Source of the DNA: Pseudomonas gingeri
GTDB taxonomy: Bacteria; Pseudomonadota; Gammaproteobacteria; Pseudomonadales; Pseudomonadaceae
Assembly: GCF_013386115.1 (NCBI RefSeq)
Contig: NZ_JACAOR010000011.1
Coordinates: 434,001-498,000 of the forward strand
Reading direction: 5' to 3'
DNA: 64,000 nt
A model generated the notes under the pieces. The model worked only from the letters and a program-made list of their open reading frames with translations, ran no database searches and had not been told where the DNA came from. The position numbers and the translations under genes were made by a program. Each line of letters starts with the position of its first letter. The first letter of the stretch is position 1. Below are positions 9,115-18,539 of the stretch, one piece after another.

Positions 9115-10877
9115 CGGGTCTTGTCCTGATGGAGCTGTTGTTCGTACCAGAATTTGCGCCGCAGCAGTTCGCCCGGATCATCGGGGATCTGCCGCAGCCA
9201 TTGTTCGAGGGCCTGGCGCTGCTCGCCGTCGATATTCTGCGAGGCATTGCGCAGAGGTGGCCGGGTGGTCTGCTCGTCGCCCAGCTCGCTGCCCGGCACG
9301 TCATTATCACCTGTCGGCGAGGTCGTGGTCTCGGCTGATTCCGTGCCCGAGGGCGAGGTGTGGTCCTGGGGCGTCGCGGTGCTGTTGCTCTGCTGGCCGG
9401 GAGGCGCGTCGCCGGCCTGCGCATCGTGGGCGCTGGCAGGCGGTTCGCCGCCGGTTTCCGTGGTGTCGGCGGGCTTGTCCGCTTCCGTCGCTGCCCGGGC
9501 GCGTTTTTCCTCGAGCATCTGCTCCACCAGGGCCTTGTTCCTCAGCGCCGGGCGCAAGTCCGGCTGACGCTCCAGGGCCTGTTCGTAGGCGTCCAGGGCG
9601 GCATCCAGCTCGCCGCTGCGGGCCAGGGCATTGCCGCGATTGTAATGGGCATTGGCATCGTCGCCCTCGGCGAACTTGCGCGCGGCGGCCACGTAGTCGC
9701 CGGCTTCGTAGAGGGCCAGGCCCTGCCACTGTGGGTCGTCGAAGTGCCTGACCGCCTCCAGCGGGCGCTGCTGTTCCAGCAAGCGGAGGCCCTGCTGGTC
9801 CGGGCGCAGCCATAGGTCGCTGAACTCGAAGGCCTGGCTCGGCTGCGGGAACAGGAAGAACAGCGGCAGGCAGAACAGCCAGCCGCGCCGACCGGCACAG
9901 GCGGCCAGCAACAGCAGGGGCAGTAGCAGCCAGTAGCCCTGGTCGGCCCAGCTGTCGAGCTGCACGACCTGGCCGTCGTCGCGCAAATGCCGCGGGCCGT
10001 CGAGCAGGCCCAGGCCGCGCAGGTCGCTCTCGTCCAGGCGTGCCTGGCGATAACGTCCACCGACGTCGCCGGCAAAGGCCTTGAGGCTCTGGCCGTCGAG
10101 GCGCGGGACATGGATCGCACCCTGGGCATCCTTGAGGAAACCACCGTTTTCCTGGACGACCGGTGCCCCGTCACGGGTGCCGATGCCGAGGATCAGCAGG
10201 CTGTGACGCTGGCCGTCCAGTGCCTGGCGAATGCCTTCGCGTTCCTGTTCGCTGAGGGAGGAGCCGATCAGCAGGAGGCGTCCCTGGCCCAGCGCGCCGC
10301 GTTCGAGCAGGGTCAGCGCCTTGACCACGGCCAGATCGGCACGATGGCCCTGCTGGGGCATGATCGACGGCTTCAGGGCGTCCAGCAGGTTGCGGCTGGT
10401 GGCCATGTCATCGGACAGCGGCACCAGCGTGTGGGCACTGCCGGCATAGACGATGATCGCCGTCTGCGCATCGCTGCGGGCCCGCAGCAGGTCGAACAGC
10501 TTGCGCCGGGCCTGCTCCAGGCGATTGGGCAGGACATCGGTGGCGAGCATGTCCGGGGTCAGTTCCAGCAGCACCACCAGCGGGTCCGAGGGTTTCTGGG
10601 TCGATTGTTCGACCCGCTGCCAGCCGGGCCCGAGCAGCGCCAGCAAGGCCAACGCCCAGCCCAGCCCGAGGGCGATCCACGGCAGTTTGCTCTCGCGCCC
10701 GCTGCCACCACCGAGCAACACGCGGTGAAAGGCCGGCGGCAGGATCATCTGCCAGCGTCCGGCACGTTTCTGCCGATGCCAGAGTTGCCACAGCAACCAG
10801 CCGAGCAAGGGCAGGAGCAACAGCCACCAGGGGCGGAACCAGTGTGGCCAGAGTGCTGACCAGAATTCGGCGGTCAT
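9111..10877 (-). CDS. Fused BatB/BatC protein: VWA domain plus TPR repeats
   Basis: The chosen start gives a 588-residue protein (MTAEFWSALWPHWF) whose ATG overlaps the batA stop (ATGA at 10874-10877); a longer in-frame start at 10958 would invade batA. Domain order: N-terminal membrane segments, a von Willebrand A-like domain in which the usual DxSxS MIDAS is altered (LLELTPDMLATD), two central membrane segments around residues 305-345, a TPR region (NAHYNRGNALARSGELDAAL), and a disordered Ser/Thr/Glu/Pro-rich segment before a conserved C-terminus ending near RKFWYEQQLHQ. The fusion corresponds to separate BatB and BatC in other bacteria. It probably sits at the inner membrane with BatA and BatD. 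Confidence 0.85.
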   Translation of the reverse strand: MTAEFWSALWPHWFRPWWLLLLPLLGWLLWQLWHRQKRAGRWQMILPPAFHRVLLGGGSGRESKLPWIALGLGWALALLALLGPGWQRVEQSTQKPSDPLVVLLELTPDMLATDVLPNRLEQARRKLFDLLRARSDAQTAIIVYAGSAHTLVPLSDDMATSRNLLDALKPSIMPQQGHRADLAVVKALTLLERGALGQGRLLLIGSSLSEQEREGIRQALDGQRHSLLILGIGTRDGAPVVQENGGFLKDAQGAIHVPRLDGQSLKAFAGDVGGRYRQARLDESDLRGLGLLDGPRHLRDDGQVVQLDSWADQGYWLLLPLLLLAACAGRRGWLFCLPLFFLFPQPSQAFEFSDLWLRPDQQGLRLLEQQRPLEAVRHFDDPQWQGLALYEAGDYVAAARKFAEGDDANAHYNRGNALARSGELDAALDAYEQALERQPDLRPALRNKALVEQMLEEKRARAATEADKPADTTETGGEPPASAHDAQAGDAPPGQQSNSTATPQDHTSPSGTESAETTTSPTGDNDVPGSELGDEQTTRPPLRNASQNIDGEQRQALEQWLRQIPDDPGELLRRKFWYEQQLHQDKTR

Positions 10878-11950
10878 CGACGCCTCCGCAAGCGCAGGCG
10901 TTTGAGACGCTGGCGCCATTCCGGGTGCTGCGGCAGAAAGCGGCGGCGCGCCAGCCAACGCTGGAGCGGATTGTCCGGCCAGTGCTCGCGGATCACCAGC
11001 AGCACGCTCAACGCCAGGGCCATGGCCAGCGGCCAGTGATACAGGGCGCGGGCGGGGCGGGCCTGGGTCGGTTGCTGGGCCACCGGTTCGAGTTTGTCGA
11101 GGGTGCTGCGGATCACCAGCAGCTCATTGCCGTCGCGGGCGCGGAAATACTGGCCGCCGGTGATCTGGGCGATTTCCTTGAGGGCCGGCTCGTCCAGGTC
11201 CATGCTCGGGTTCAGTCCCAGCATGGACAGGCTGCCGCTCTGTTCCGGATCGGCGCCGATGCCGATCGGGTAGATCTTCACCTGTTCTTCGGCTGCCAGG
11301 CGGGCGGCGGTGATCGGGTCGATCTCGCCGCCGTTGTTGGCACCGTCGGTGACGAGGATCAGTACCCGGCTCTGTGCCGGTCGCTGGCGCAGGCGCTTGA
11401 GGGCCAGGCCGATGGCATCGCCGATGGCGGTGTTTTTCCCGGCGATGCCGATCTTCGCTTCGTCCAGCCAGATCCGCACGGTGCGTCGGTCGAAGGTCAG
11501 GGGCGCCTGGACATAGGCCTTGCTGCCGAACAGGATCAGGCCGACGCGATCGCCTTCGCGGCCTTCGAGAAAGTCGCCGAGCAGGTGCTGGACCAGGCTC
11601 AGGCGGCTGACTTCCTCGTCCTGCCAGTGCATGTCGGGAAACTCCATGGAGCCGGAGACATCCACCGCCACCAGCAGGTCGCGACCACTGGCAGCGATCG
11701 GCAGCGGTTCGCCGAGCCATTGCGGGCGTGCAGCGGCCACCAGCAGCAACAGCCAGAGCAGCAGGAAGGGCGCCTGCTGGCGCCAGCCCGGCAGGTTGAT
11801 CCGGGCGCGACGGCGGGCAAGGGTTTCGAGATCGGCGAGAAAGCTGATCTTCAGTGCCGCTTCGCCGCTGTCGGCCACCGGCAGTAGCAGGCGCAGCAGC
11901 CAGGGCAGCGGCAACACGGCGAAGACCCACGGCCAGGCGAACTCAAACAT
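10874..11950 (-). CDS. VWA domain membrane protein BatA
   Basis: The 358-residue protein has an N-terminal Aer-type helix pair (MFEFAWPWVFAVLPLPWLL), a hydrophobic helix before the VWA domain, and a VWA domain with an intact MIDAS: DVSGSM near residue 94 and the later TDGANNGG. A C-terminal transmembrane helix (ALYHWPLAMALALSVLLV) is followed by a basic tail. Together with the next gene's degenerate VWA domain it likely forms a membrane hetero-complex served by the MoxR ATPase. It overlaps the preceding DUF4381 gene by 8 bases, so translation is coupled. Confidence 0.9.
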   Translation of the reverse strand: MFEFAWPWVFAVLPLPWLLRLLLPVADSGEAALKISFLADLETLARRRARINLPGWRQQAPFLLLWLLLLVAAARPQWLGEPLPIAASGRDLLVAVDVSGSMEFPDMHWQDEEVSRLSLVQHLLGDFLEGREGDRVGLILFGSKAYVQAPLTFDRRTVRIWLDEAKIGIAGKNTAIGDAIGLALKRLRQRPAQSRVLILVTDGANNGGEIDPITAARLAAEEQVKIYPIGIGADPEQSGSLSMLGLNPSMDLDEPALKEIAQITGGQYFRARDGNELLVIRSTLDKLEPVAQQPTQARPARALYHWPLAMALALSVLLVIREHWPDNPLQRWLARRRFLPQHPEWRQRLKRLRLRRRR

Positions 11951-12437
11951 GTTTGCGAATCCACGTGTCGATGGACTGGCTCAGGCCGGCGATGGCCTTG
12001 TCGTCGAGTTTGCATTCGGGCTTGTAGGCGCCTTCCACCAGCACCATCCAGCGCGTCAGTCCGGCGGCCGGGCAGCGGTTGTCGAGAAACGCCAGCCATT
12101 GGCGACCGTTGAGGGTATGGCTCTGGCTGTAGGGGTAATCGTTGCGGCACAGGCGCTTGAGCAGGGCGTTGAGCTGTTGCAGCCAGGCGCCGGCCGGCGC
12201 GCCGTCATAGGGCTTGGGCAGGCGCGCGAGTTCTTCCAGTGCGGCCAGCCGCAGCGGGTCCAGTGGCTGTTCGGCGCGTGGCAACGGGCGCTTTCCCGGC
12301 AACCAGCGCCGCAGGTACCAGAGGCCGACGCCCAGCAGCGGGAGCAGCAGCGCCAGCAGCCACCAGCCCGGCGCCGGTGGCCAGAACCCCTGGACCGGCG
12401 GGCTGATCAGCGGCTGCAACTGGTCCAGGCCGCTCAT
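11943..12437 (-). CDS. DUF4381 domain-containing membrane protein
   Basis: The 164-residue product begins MSGLDQLQPLISPPVQGFWPP and has one transmembrane helix at about residues 26-46 (PGWWLLALLLPLLGVGLWYL) followed by a cytoplasmic helical domain. This layout and its place between the DUF58 and batA genes match the DUF4381 family. Start 12437 overlaps the DUF58 stop by four bases; an upstream in-frame extension is rejected for that reason. The biochemical role is unknown; it is presumably a membrane adaptor in the MoxR/Bat assembly. Confidence 0.82.
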   Translation of the reverse strand: MSGLDQLQPLISPPVQGFWPPAPGWWLLALLLPLLGVGLWYLRRWLPGKRPLPRAEQPLDPLRLAALEELARLPKPYDGAPAGAWLQQLNALLKRLCRNDYPYSQSHTLNGRQWLAFLDNRCPAAGLTRWMVLVEGAYKPECKLDDKAIAGLSQSIDTWIRKHV

Positions 12438-13378
12438 GGCTGTTTCCCCGGGCGCTGCGGGTTGAGGTATTCGCGTAACTGTTCGACCATTTCGCTCTGG
12501 GTGCTCAAGGGCATCAGCAGCACCCGCAGTTTCTGCGCCAGCAACTCCCAGCGGGCCACCCGCGCCTCGCCCTGGGCACGATAGGCCTGGCGCAGCTCGG
12601 GGTTCAGGGTGTCGAGTTCCAATTGCGCGCCGCGCTCGGAAAAGCGCAGCAGGCCGGCGGCGGGCAAGGCGTGATCGAGCGGATCGGACACCGGCAGCAT
12701 GAGCAGGTCGCAATGACGTGAGAGCAGGCTCAGCTGTTGTTCGGCGGCATCGGTCAGCGCCCGTTCGTCACAGATCACGATCACCAGGCTGCCCGGACGC
12801 AGTACTTCGCGCGCCCGGATCAGCGCCAGACCGAGGGCATCGCGGTCCGCCGCGGTTTCGGTATGCAGCGACTGGTTGACCCGCACCAGTCGGTTGAGCA
12901 ACTGCAGCAGGCTCTGCTTGCTGCGCCGGGGCTTGATCTCGTAGTGCTCGTTGTCACCATAGACCAGCCCGCCGACCCGGTCGTTGTGGCCCAGGGCGGC
13001 CCAGCCGATCAGGCTCGCGGCCTGGGCGGCGAGCACCGACTTGAAGGTCTGTCCGGAGCCGAAGAACAGTTGCCGGCTCTGCTCCACGAGAATGAAGATC
13101 GGCCGCTCGCGTTCTTCGTGGAACAGCTTGGTATGGGGTTCCTGGGTGCGCGCGGTGACGCGCCAGTCGATGGTGCGCACATCGTCACCGGCCTGGTAGA
13201 CCCGCACCTGGTCGAAGTCCACCCCGCGCCCACGCAGTTTCGAGTGGTGCAGGCCGATCAGCGGGCTGCGCTGGCTCGGCGTCGAGAACAGTTGCACTTC
13301 GCGCACGCGATGGCGCATCTCGATCAACTCGGCGAGTGTGGTGCGGATGCCGGGCTCGGCGGGTAGGGGGGTGATCAT
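12434..13378 (-). CDS. DUF58 domain-containing protein (MoxR-associated)
   Basis: The 314-residue cytosolic protein contains the DUF58 core, RGRGVDFDQVRVYQAGDDVR followed by IDWRVTAR and KLFHEERE, and a VWA-like Rossmann fold after it (PIFILVEQSRQLFFGSG). DUF58 proteins accompany MoxR ATPases almost universally and are thought to be their clients or adaptors. The gene follows moxR by eight bases and overlaps the next gene by four. Start 13378 (MITPLPAEPG) is taken because upstream in-frame codons run into moxR. Confidence 0.9.
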   Translation of the reverse strand: MITPLPAEPGIRTTLAELIEMRHRVREVQLFSTPSQRSPLIGLHHSKLRGRGVDFDQVRVYQAGDDVRTIDWRVTARTQEPHTKLFHEERERPIFILVEQSRQLFFGSGQTFKSVLAAQAASLIGWAALGHNDRVGGLVYGDNEHYEIKPRRSKQSLLQLLNRLVRVNQSLHTETAADRDALGLALIRAREVLRPGSLVIVICDERALTDAAEQQLSLLSRHCDLLMLPVSDPLDHALPAAGLLRFSERGAQLELDTLNPELRQAYRAQGEARVARWELLAQKLRVLLMPLSTQSEMVEQLREYLNPQRPGKQP

Positions 13379-13386
13379 TGTCGGGG

Positions 13387-14346
<960 letters not shown>

Positions 14347-14502
14347 CGATGAGTGTTCCTGGAGAGGGTGGCCGACGGCATTCGAATAATGTCGTGGCTG
14401 GGGGCGTTACTTTAATCCATCGGGGGTGGTGGCGACTAACGGCTATGGGGATTTTTATGGATTTTGAAGAAAAGTCCTACGTTGTTGAGAAACATATCCT
14501 GT

Positions 14503-14541
14503 AAAAGGCCCCGCCCTGTCACTTTCGGCAGGGGCGGGACC
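14503..14541 (-). terminator. Rho-independent terminator after the CDP-diacylglycerol diphosphatase gene
   Basis: On the minus strand a GC-rich stem (GGTCCCGCCCCTG pairing with CAGGGCGGGGCC) is followed by TTTTA. It lies 16 bases past the stop codon at 14557. The 14542-14556 gap and the 14347-14502 stretch upstream of moxR otherwise show no gene. Confidence 0.8.
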
Positions 14542-14556
14542 CTGCCGCTCTCCGGT

Positions 14557-15309
14557 TTATCGGGCCAGGGCGCAGCCATAGTCCTGGATCTCGCCGGCGG
14601 AGCCCAGGTTGAAATCGCCGAGGCTCAGGCGGTTCGCCAGCAACAGCAGGTCACCGCCGGGCGCGACCACCAGGGCCAGGCCGTAGCGGGACATGCTGTC
14701 ATCCTGCTGGCGGACATAGTCGCCCAATACCTTGAACGGGTTTTCCCGAGCCAGGTCCTGGCCGTCGAGGCGTTTCGCCAGGTATTCATGTCCATTCAGC
14801 CTGGCGCCCAGCGGCTGCCAGTCGCCGGTGACCTGTGCGCCATGCTGGTCCAGCAGCGTGCGAACCTCGGGACGCAGGCAGGCCAGGTGGATATGCAACT
14901 GGCCCTGGGAACGGCCATACCGGGAGTTGACGGCCAGCGACAGGAACTCGTCCTTGATCGGCTTGCCCGCTTCGGCGGCCAGGCGCCCACGTTGTTGCCA
15001 GGCATTGGCGAAAAACGCGTAGGCGTTGTCTTCGAGCAGCAGCGGGCTTTCGATACCGGTGATCCGGTCCGTGGGAATGGTCAGGTCATGCAGGGGCCCC
15101 AGGCGATCCTTGAACAGGACATAGTGCTGTTCAAGGTCCACCACCAGGCAAGGCGCGGGATTCTGCGTGTTGCGCTGATCGGGCACGCATTGCTGGCTGA
15201 CAATCCGCCACAGGGCGTTGCCGTTGCCGTGCCCCCAGATCAGCCATGGCACCACCACCAGTACCGCTGCGATCACCAACAGCGCCAAGACTTTAAGCCA
15301 CTTGCTCAT
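14557..15309 (-). CDS. cdh: CDP-diacylglycerol diphosphatase
   Basis: This 250-residue protein matches the Cdh family throughout: an N-terminal membrane helix (LKVLALLVIAAVLVVVPWLIWG), the conserved stretch RIVSQQCVPDQ..NPAPC, the TRITGIESPLLL-like block (here DRITGIESPLLL), SLAVNSRYGRSQGQLHIHL with the HIT-like HIHL catalytic motif, and a GHEYLAKR box. Cdh hydrolyses CDP-diacylglycerol to CMP and phosphatidate in phospholipid metabolism at the inner membrane. The start has AGGA seven bases upstream. It is a single-gene unit closed by its own terminator. Confidence 0.92.
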   Translation of the reverse strand: MSKWLKVLALLVIAAVLVVVPWLIWGHGNGNALWRIVSQQCVPDQRNTQNPAPCLVVDLEQHYVLFKDRLGPLHDLTIPTDRITGIESPLLLEDNAYAFFANAWQQRGRLAAEAGKPIKDEFLSLAVNSRYGRSQGQLHIHLACLRPEVRTLLDQHGAQVTGDWQPLGARLNGHEYLAKRLDGQDLARENPFKVLGDYVRQQDDSMSRYGLALVVAPGGDLLLLANRLSLGDFNLGSAGEIQDYGCALAR

Positions 15310-15412
15310 TCAGGGTTCCTGATCAGAAATAAAAACCGGAGCACTCTAAACCAGTAACACTCCATTTTTATGTCTGTGCCGATCAGGGATGTTTCAGGCC
15401 AGCGGGGAATGC

Positions 15413-15769
15413 TCAGCCCAGTTCGCTGATATAGGTGCCGGTGCCGTCGAGGATGTTTTTCAGCGTCAGCTCGACTTCCGCGAGGTCGGAAGCGGCGGTC
15501 GCGTGCAGGATCTCGAGGTGATCGTCGCCATTCAAGGCATCGGCATCGCCGGGGGCGATTTCGATCAGCAGGCGCGTGGCACTCAAGGTGACCTTGACGC
15601 CGTCGAGGGTGGAAGGCTCGCCATCGAGGGTGATCTCCAATTCATCCTCGTCGGGATAGCGGGTCATCAGGAACATCTCCCCCTTGTCGCTATGGCAGCA
15701 AAGCATGGCCATGTCGTCTTCTTCATCGTCGCAAGGGTTGGCGATGAGATGGGCGGTACTGAGCTGCAT
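15413..15769 (-). CDS. Small acidic protein of unknown function (118 aa)
   Basis: Start 15769 (MQLSTAHLIANPCDDEED) has an AGGA ribosome site, while a longer in-frame start at 15817 would add 16 residues of low plausibility. The protein is strongly acidic, with no signal peptide or membrane helix. It alternates short beta-strand-like segments (MAMLCCHSDKGEMFLMTRY, LEITLDGEPSTLDGVKVTL). Conserved hypothetical proteins like this occur in fluorescent pseudomonads, but no function is known to me. It is transcribed divergently from the polysaccharide cluster. Confidence 0.65.
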   Translation of the reverse strand: MQLSTAHLIANPCDDEEDDMAMLCCHSDKGEMFLMTRYPDEDELEITLDGEPSTLDGVKVTLSATRLLIEIAPGDADALNGDDHLEILHATAASDLAEVELTLKNILDGTGTYISELG

Positions 15770-15937
15770 GGCGGAGTGTCCTGTCTGGGCGGGGAAGTGG
15801 CGGTATTTTGCCTGCATTCGGGATATTTTTCAGGAACAGGTGATTGCAAGGCTTGAATCGGGCCCTGGCCTGGCTTCGACGGATGATCGGGCCATGTAGG
15901 ATATTTCCTGGCGCAAACTTTATTGATTCCATATTGG

Positions 15938-15993
15938 CTTCGGATTTCTCGTATATACCTGTCATTTCTGACAGTAGACGATGTCATCCGAAG
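15938..15993 (+). promoter_or_regulatory. Nested inverted repeats in the leader of the polysaccharide cluster
   Basis: The 306-base gap 15770-16075 separates divergent genes. Inside it an outer dyad CTTCGGAT (15938-15945) / ATCCGAAG (15986-15993) encloses an inner hairpin CTGTCA-TTTC-TGACAG (15959-15974). Such a nested structure could be an operator pair or a 5' UTR fold. No T tract follows, so it is not a plain terminator. Nothing else recognisable was seen in the gap apart from the strong GGAGGAATAAGGCC ribosome site just before 16076. Confidence 0.4.
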
Positions 15994-16075
15994 TCTTGAT
16001 AATCGTCGCCAAGCCGAGTTCCAGCGTTGTCCGGTTCAAGATTTTTCATAAATCTTATGGCGGAGGAATAAGGCC

Positions 16076-16996
16076 TTGAAAGTCTCGATCCTGATGTGCA
16101 CCTACAATGGCCAACGTTTTCTGGCCGAACAGATCAATTCCTTTGAGCGTCAAAGTCACTCCAACTGGAGTCTGGCTGTTTCTGACGACGGTTCCCATGA
16201 TGCGACGCTGGCGATAATCCAGGATTGTGCCAGTAGTTGGCCAGTAGAACGCCTTAAAGTATTTTCCGGTCCGAGACAGGGTTTTGTCGCCAACTTCCTG
16301 TCATTGACCTTTCGTCCTGAAGTTCAGGCGGATTTTTATGCCTGGTCGGATCAGGACGATATCTGGAATGAAGACAAGCTCGAAACGGCACTGATGTGGC
16401 TGCAAGATGTTCCTTCTCACGTACCGGCGCTTTATTGCGGGCGCACCCAGTTGATCAGTGAGTTGGGAATAGGCGCCGGCCAGTCCCCCAGGTTTTGTCG
16501 GCCGCCAAAGTTCGCCAATGCGTTGGTACAGAGTATTGGTGGTGGCAATACAATGGTATTTAACCATGCTGCCCGAGAACTTCTACGGGAGGCGGGTTCC
16601 CATATATCCATCCCTTCCCATGACTGGTGGGCCTATCAACTGGTATCCGGTGCCGAGGGCGGCGTGGTCTTCTACGACCCGCAACCCAAGACCCTCTACC
16701 GTCAGCACAAGGCCAATCTGGTCGGCAGCAATGCCGGTTGGTGGGCTCGTCTTTATCGCGTGCGCATGCTGGTGCACGGCCGTTTTCATGAATGGAACAG
16801 ACAGAATATCCGTGCGCTGGAGCTGATGAGTCATCGCTTGAACAAAGAAAGTGTCGAAGTGCTTTCGAGTTTCAAAAGTGCCAGGGAACAACCTCTTTTT
16901 CATCGGCTTGCCGGTATCAGGCGCTCCGGTGTGTACCGACAGACGCTCGGTGGCAATCTCGGATTGATGTTCGCGACCTTGATCAGAAAAGTCTGA
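16076..16996 (+). CDS. Glycosyltransferase family 2 protein (rhamnosyltransferase-like)
   Basis: The 306-residue GT-A enzyme begins with TTG (no nearby ATG) behind a very strong GGAGGA site. It opens KVSILMCTYNGQRFLAEQI, shows the nucleotide-binding DDGSHD and the metal-binding region YAWSDQDDIW (residues about 90-100), and ends with a C-terminal helical region. The FLAEQI...DQDDIW pattern resembles RfbF/RfbG-type rhamnosyltransferases of O-antigen clusters, acting on a lipid-linked sugar at the cytoplasmic face. It is the first gene of the 16-25 kb export cluster. Sugar specificity cannot be read from the sequence. Confidence 0.85.
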   Translation: MKVSILMCTYNGQRFLAEQINSFERQSHSNWSLAVSDDGSHDATLAIIQDCASSWPVERLKVFSGPRQGFVANFLSLTFRPEVQADFYAWSDQDDIWNEDKLETALMWLQDVPSHVPALYCGRTQLISELGIGAGQSPRFCRPPKFANALVQSIGGGNTMVFNHAARELLREAGSHISIPSHDWWAYQLVSGAEGGVVFYDPQPKTLYRQHKANLVGSNAGWWARLYRVRMLVHGRFHEWNRQNIRALELMSHRLNKESVEVLSSFKSAREQPLFHRLAGIRRSGVYRQTLGGNLGLMFATLIRKV

Positions 16997-17076
16997 TCAC
17001 TCGTTACAGGCGCGTTGTTTTTGGCTGTTTTCTTAAGGCCGGTTTCTTGCTTTTTCATATCAGGAGTGTCGATTGA

Positions 17077-17166
17077 ATGTATGAGATCACGGACGACGAT
17101 AGGCGTATGCCGGGAACCAGGTTGGGTGGCCGCGCATTGCAAGGTCTCGCTGGAGGGCTGTTCTGA
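17077..17166 (+). CDS. Possible 29-codon ORF coupled to the downstream ATPase gene
   Basis: ATG at 17077 follows AGGAG by ten bases and the ORF ends in TGATG, its stop sharing one base with the ATG of the next gene. The peptide (MYEITDDDRRMPG...LAGGLF) matches nothing I recognise. It may be a coupling leader or the fossil end of a lost gene; the 170-base gap it occupies is unusual in this compact cluster. Confidence 0.3.
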   Translation: MYEITDDDRRMPGTRLGGRALQGLAGGLF

Positions 17167-18494
17167 TGTCCTCTGATGTTGCGATTTGTGCCGAGGGCCT
17201 CAGTCATTGTTATACGATCTACAACAAACCCAGTGATCGGCTGTTGCAAATGTTGCCGTTGGGAAAAAATTGTCGCCATAGAGAATTCTGGGCACTGAAG
17301 AATCTCTCTTTCGAGATAAAAAAGGGCGAAGCCGTTGGTGTTATCGGTAAAAAAGGGGCCGGCAAGTCAACTTTGTTGCAACTGATTTATGGGACCTTGA
17401 GCCCGACCTCCGGAGTTCTCCGTGTGCAGGGACGTGTTGCGGTATTACTGGAGTTGGGGGCCGGTTTCAATGCCGAGTGCAGTGGGCGTGAAAATATCTA
17501 TATGGCGGCTTCGCTGTATGGATTGAGTCTTGAGGAAATCAATCTGCGCTTTTCCGCGATAGCCGCGTTTGCCGATATTGGTGGGCTTATGGAACAGCCC
17601 CTCATGACCTACACGAGCGAGATGTGCGTGCGCCTGGCTTTTGCGGTGAGTGCTCACGTGGATGCCGATATTTTGCTGGTCGACGAAACACTGTCCCTGG
17701 GCAATGCCGGTTTTTTGCAGAAGTGCATGCATTTCATGCATAGGTTCAAGCAAGACCATTCGCTTGTTTTTGTCAGTCACGATATGGATGCGGTCATCAG
17801 TCTGTGTGATCGGGTGATCTGGCTGGAGGGTGGGCAGGAAAAGCAGGTGGGTCCATCCAGGGCGGTCTGTGAGTCTTACCTGGACGATGTATCTGGCTCG
17901 ATGAAAACCGAACAGGGGTCGTCTTCGGACGTTCATGGCGATGGGCGCGATACTCCGCAGTGGCGTGACCTGCACGCCGGCACGATCAAGTCGCATGATC
18001 TGGAAGTCTCCCGGTTCGACCCGCAGGCTCCTGGCGCGCAAGCATTTGGTGGGGACGAGGCAAGGATCGTCGACGTCAGACTCAACGATGCTTCGGGTGT
18101 CGGCGTGACCTGGATGCTGGCTGGCGAGCGTGTGACGCTCGAAGTCAACGCACAGACGTCCATTGTTCTGCAAAGCCCCATTATCGGTTTTTTTCTCAAG
18201 GATCACTTGGGGCAGACCCTGTTCGGCGACAACACCTATGGCTATCAGGTCGGTCGGGAGCGTGCAGTGCCTGCAGGTTCGACGTTGTTGGCCAGGTTCG
18301 AATTCTCCATGCCATGGCTGGCCAAGGGAGACTATGTCATCCAGGTCGCCATCGCCGACGGCGAGCAACATGATCACAAGCAACTTCACTGGTGCCACGA
18401 AGCACTGTTGATCAGGTCGAATCACGATCCTGTCGCGAGCGCAATCAATGGCATTCCTCTTATCGATAAAAGTCTCGATGTGACGGGCCGGTAA
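17166..18494 (+). CDS. Wzt-type polysaccharide ABC ATPase with degenerate signature motif
   Basis: The 442-residue protein has a Wzt-like N-terminal nucleotide-binding domain (1-240) and a C-terminal Wzt carbohydrate-binding-type beta domain (about 285-430). Walker A is GKKGAGKST (61-69), the Q-region is VAVLLELGAGF, Walker B is DILLVDE (168-174), and the switch His is H205. Compared with the paralogue at 19384, the ABC signature reads YTSEM instead of YSSGM (Gly to Glu at 152) and the D-loop reads LSLGN instead of LSVGD (Asp to Asn at 180). The site it contributes to the dimer is therefore likely impaired. It is probably one half of a heterodimeric exporter with the next two genes. Confidence 0.85.
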   Translation: MSSDVAICAEGLSHCYTIYNKPSDRLLQMLPLGKNCRHREFWALKNLSFEIKKGEAVGVIGKKGAGKSTLLQLIYGTLSPTSGVLRVQGRVAVLLELGAGFNAECSGRENIYMAASLYGLSLEEINLRFSAIAAFADIGGLMEQPLMTYTSEMCVRLAFAVSAHVDADILLVDETLSLGNAGFLQKCMHFMHRFKQDHSLVFVSHDMDAVISLCDRVIWLEGGQEKQVGPSRAVCESYLDDVSGSMKTEQGSSSDVHGDGRDTPQWRDLHAGTIKSHDLEVSRFDPQAPGAQAFGGDEARIVDVRLNDASGVGVTWMLAGERVTLEVNAQTSIVLQSPIIGFFLKDHLGQTLFGDNTYGYQVGRERAVPAGSTLLARFEFSMPWLAKGDYVIQVAIADGEQHDHKQLHWCHEALLIRSNHDPVASAINGIPLIDKSLDVTGR

Positions 18495-18539
18495 GCGGCC
18501 CTATGCACCGAGTCCCGGGGTTTCCAGGCAGGAGTCTTT

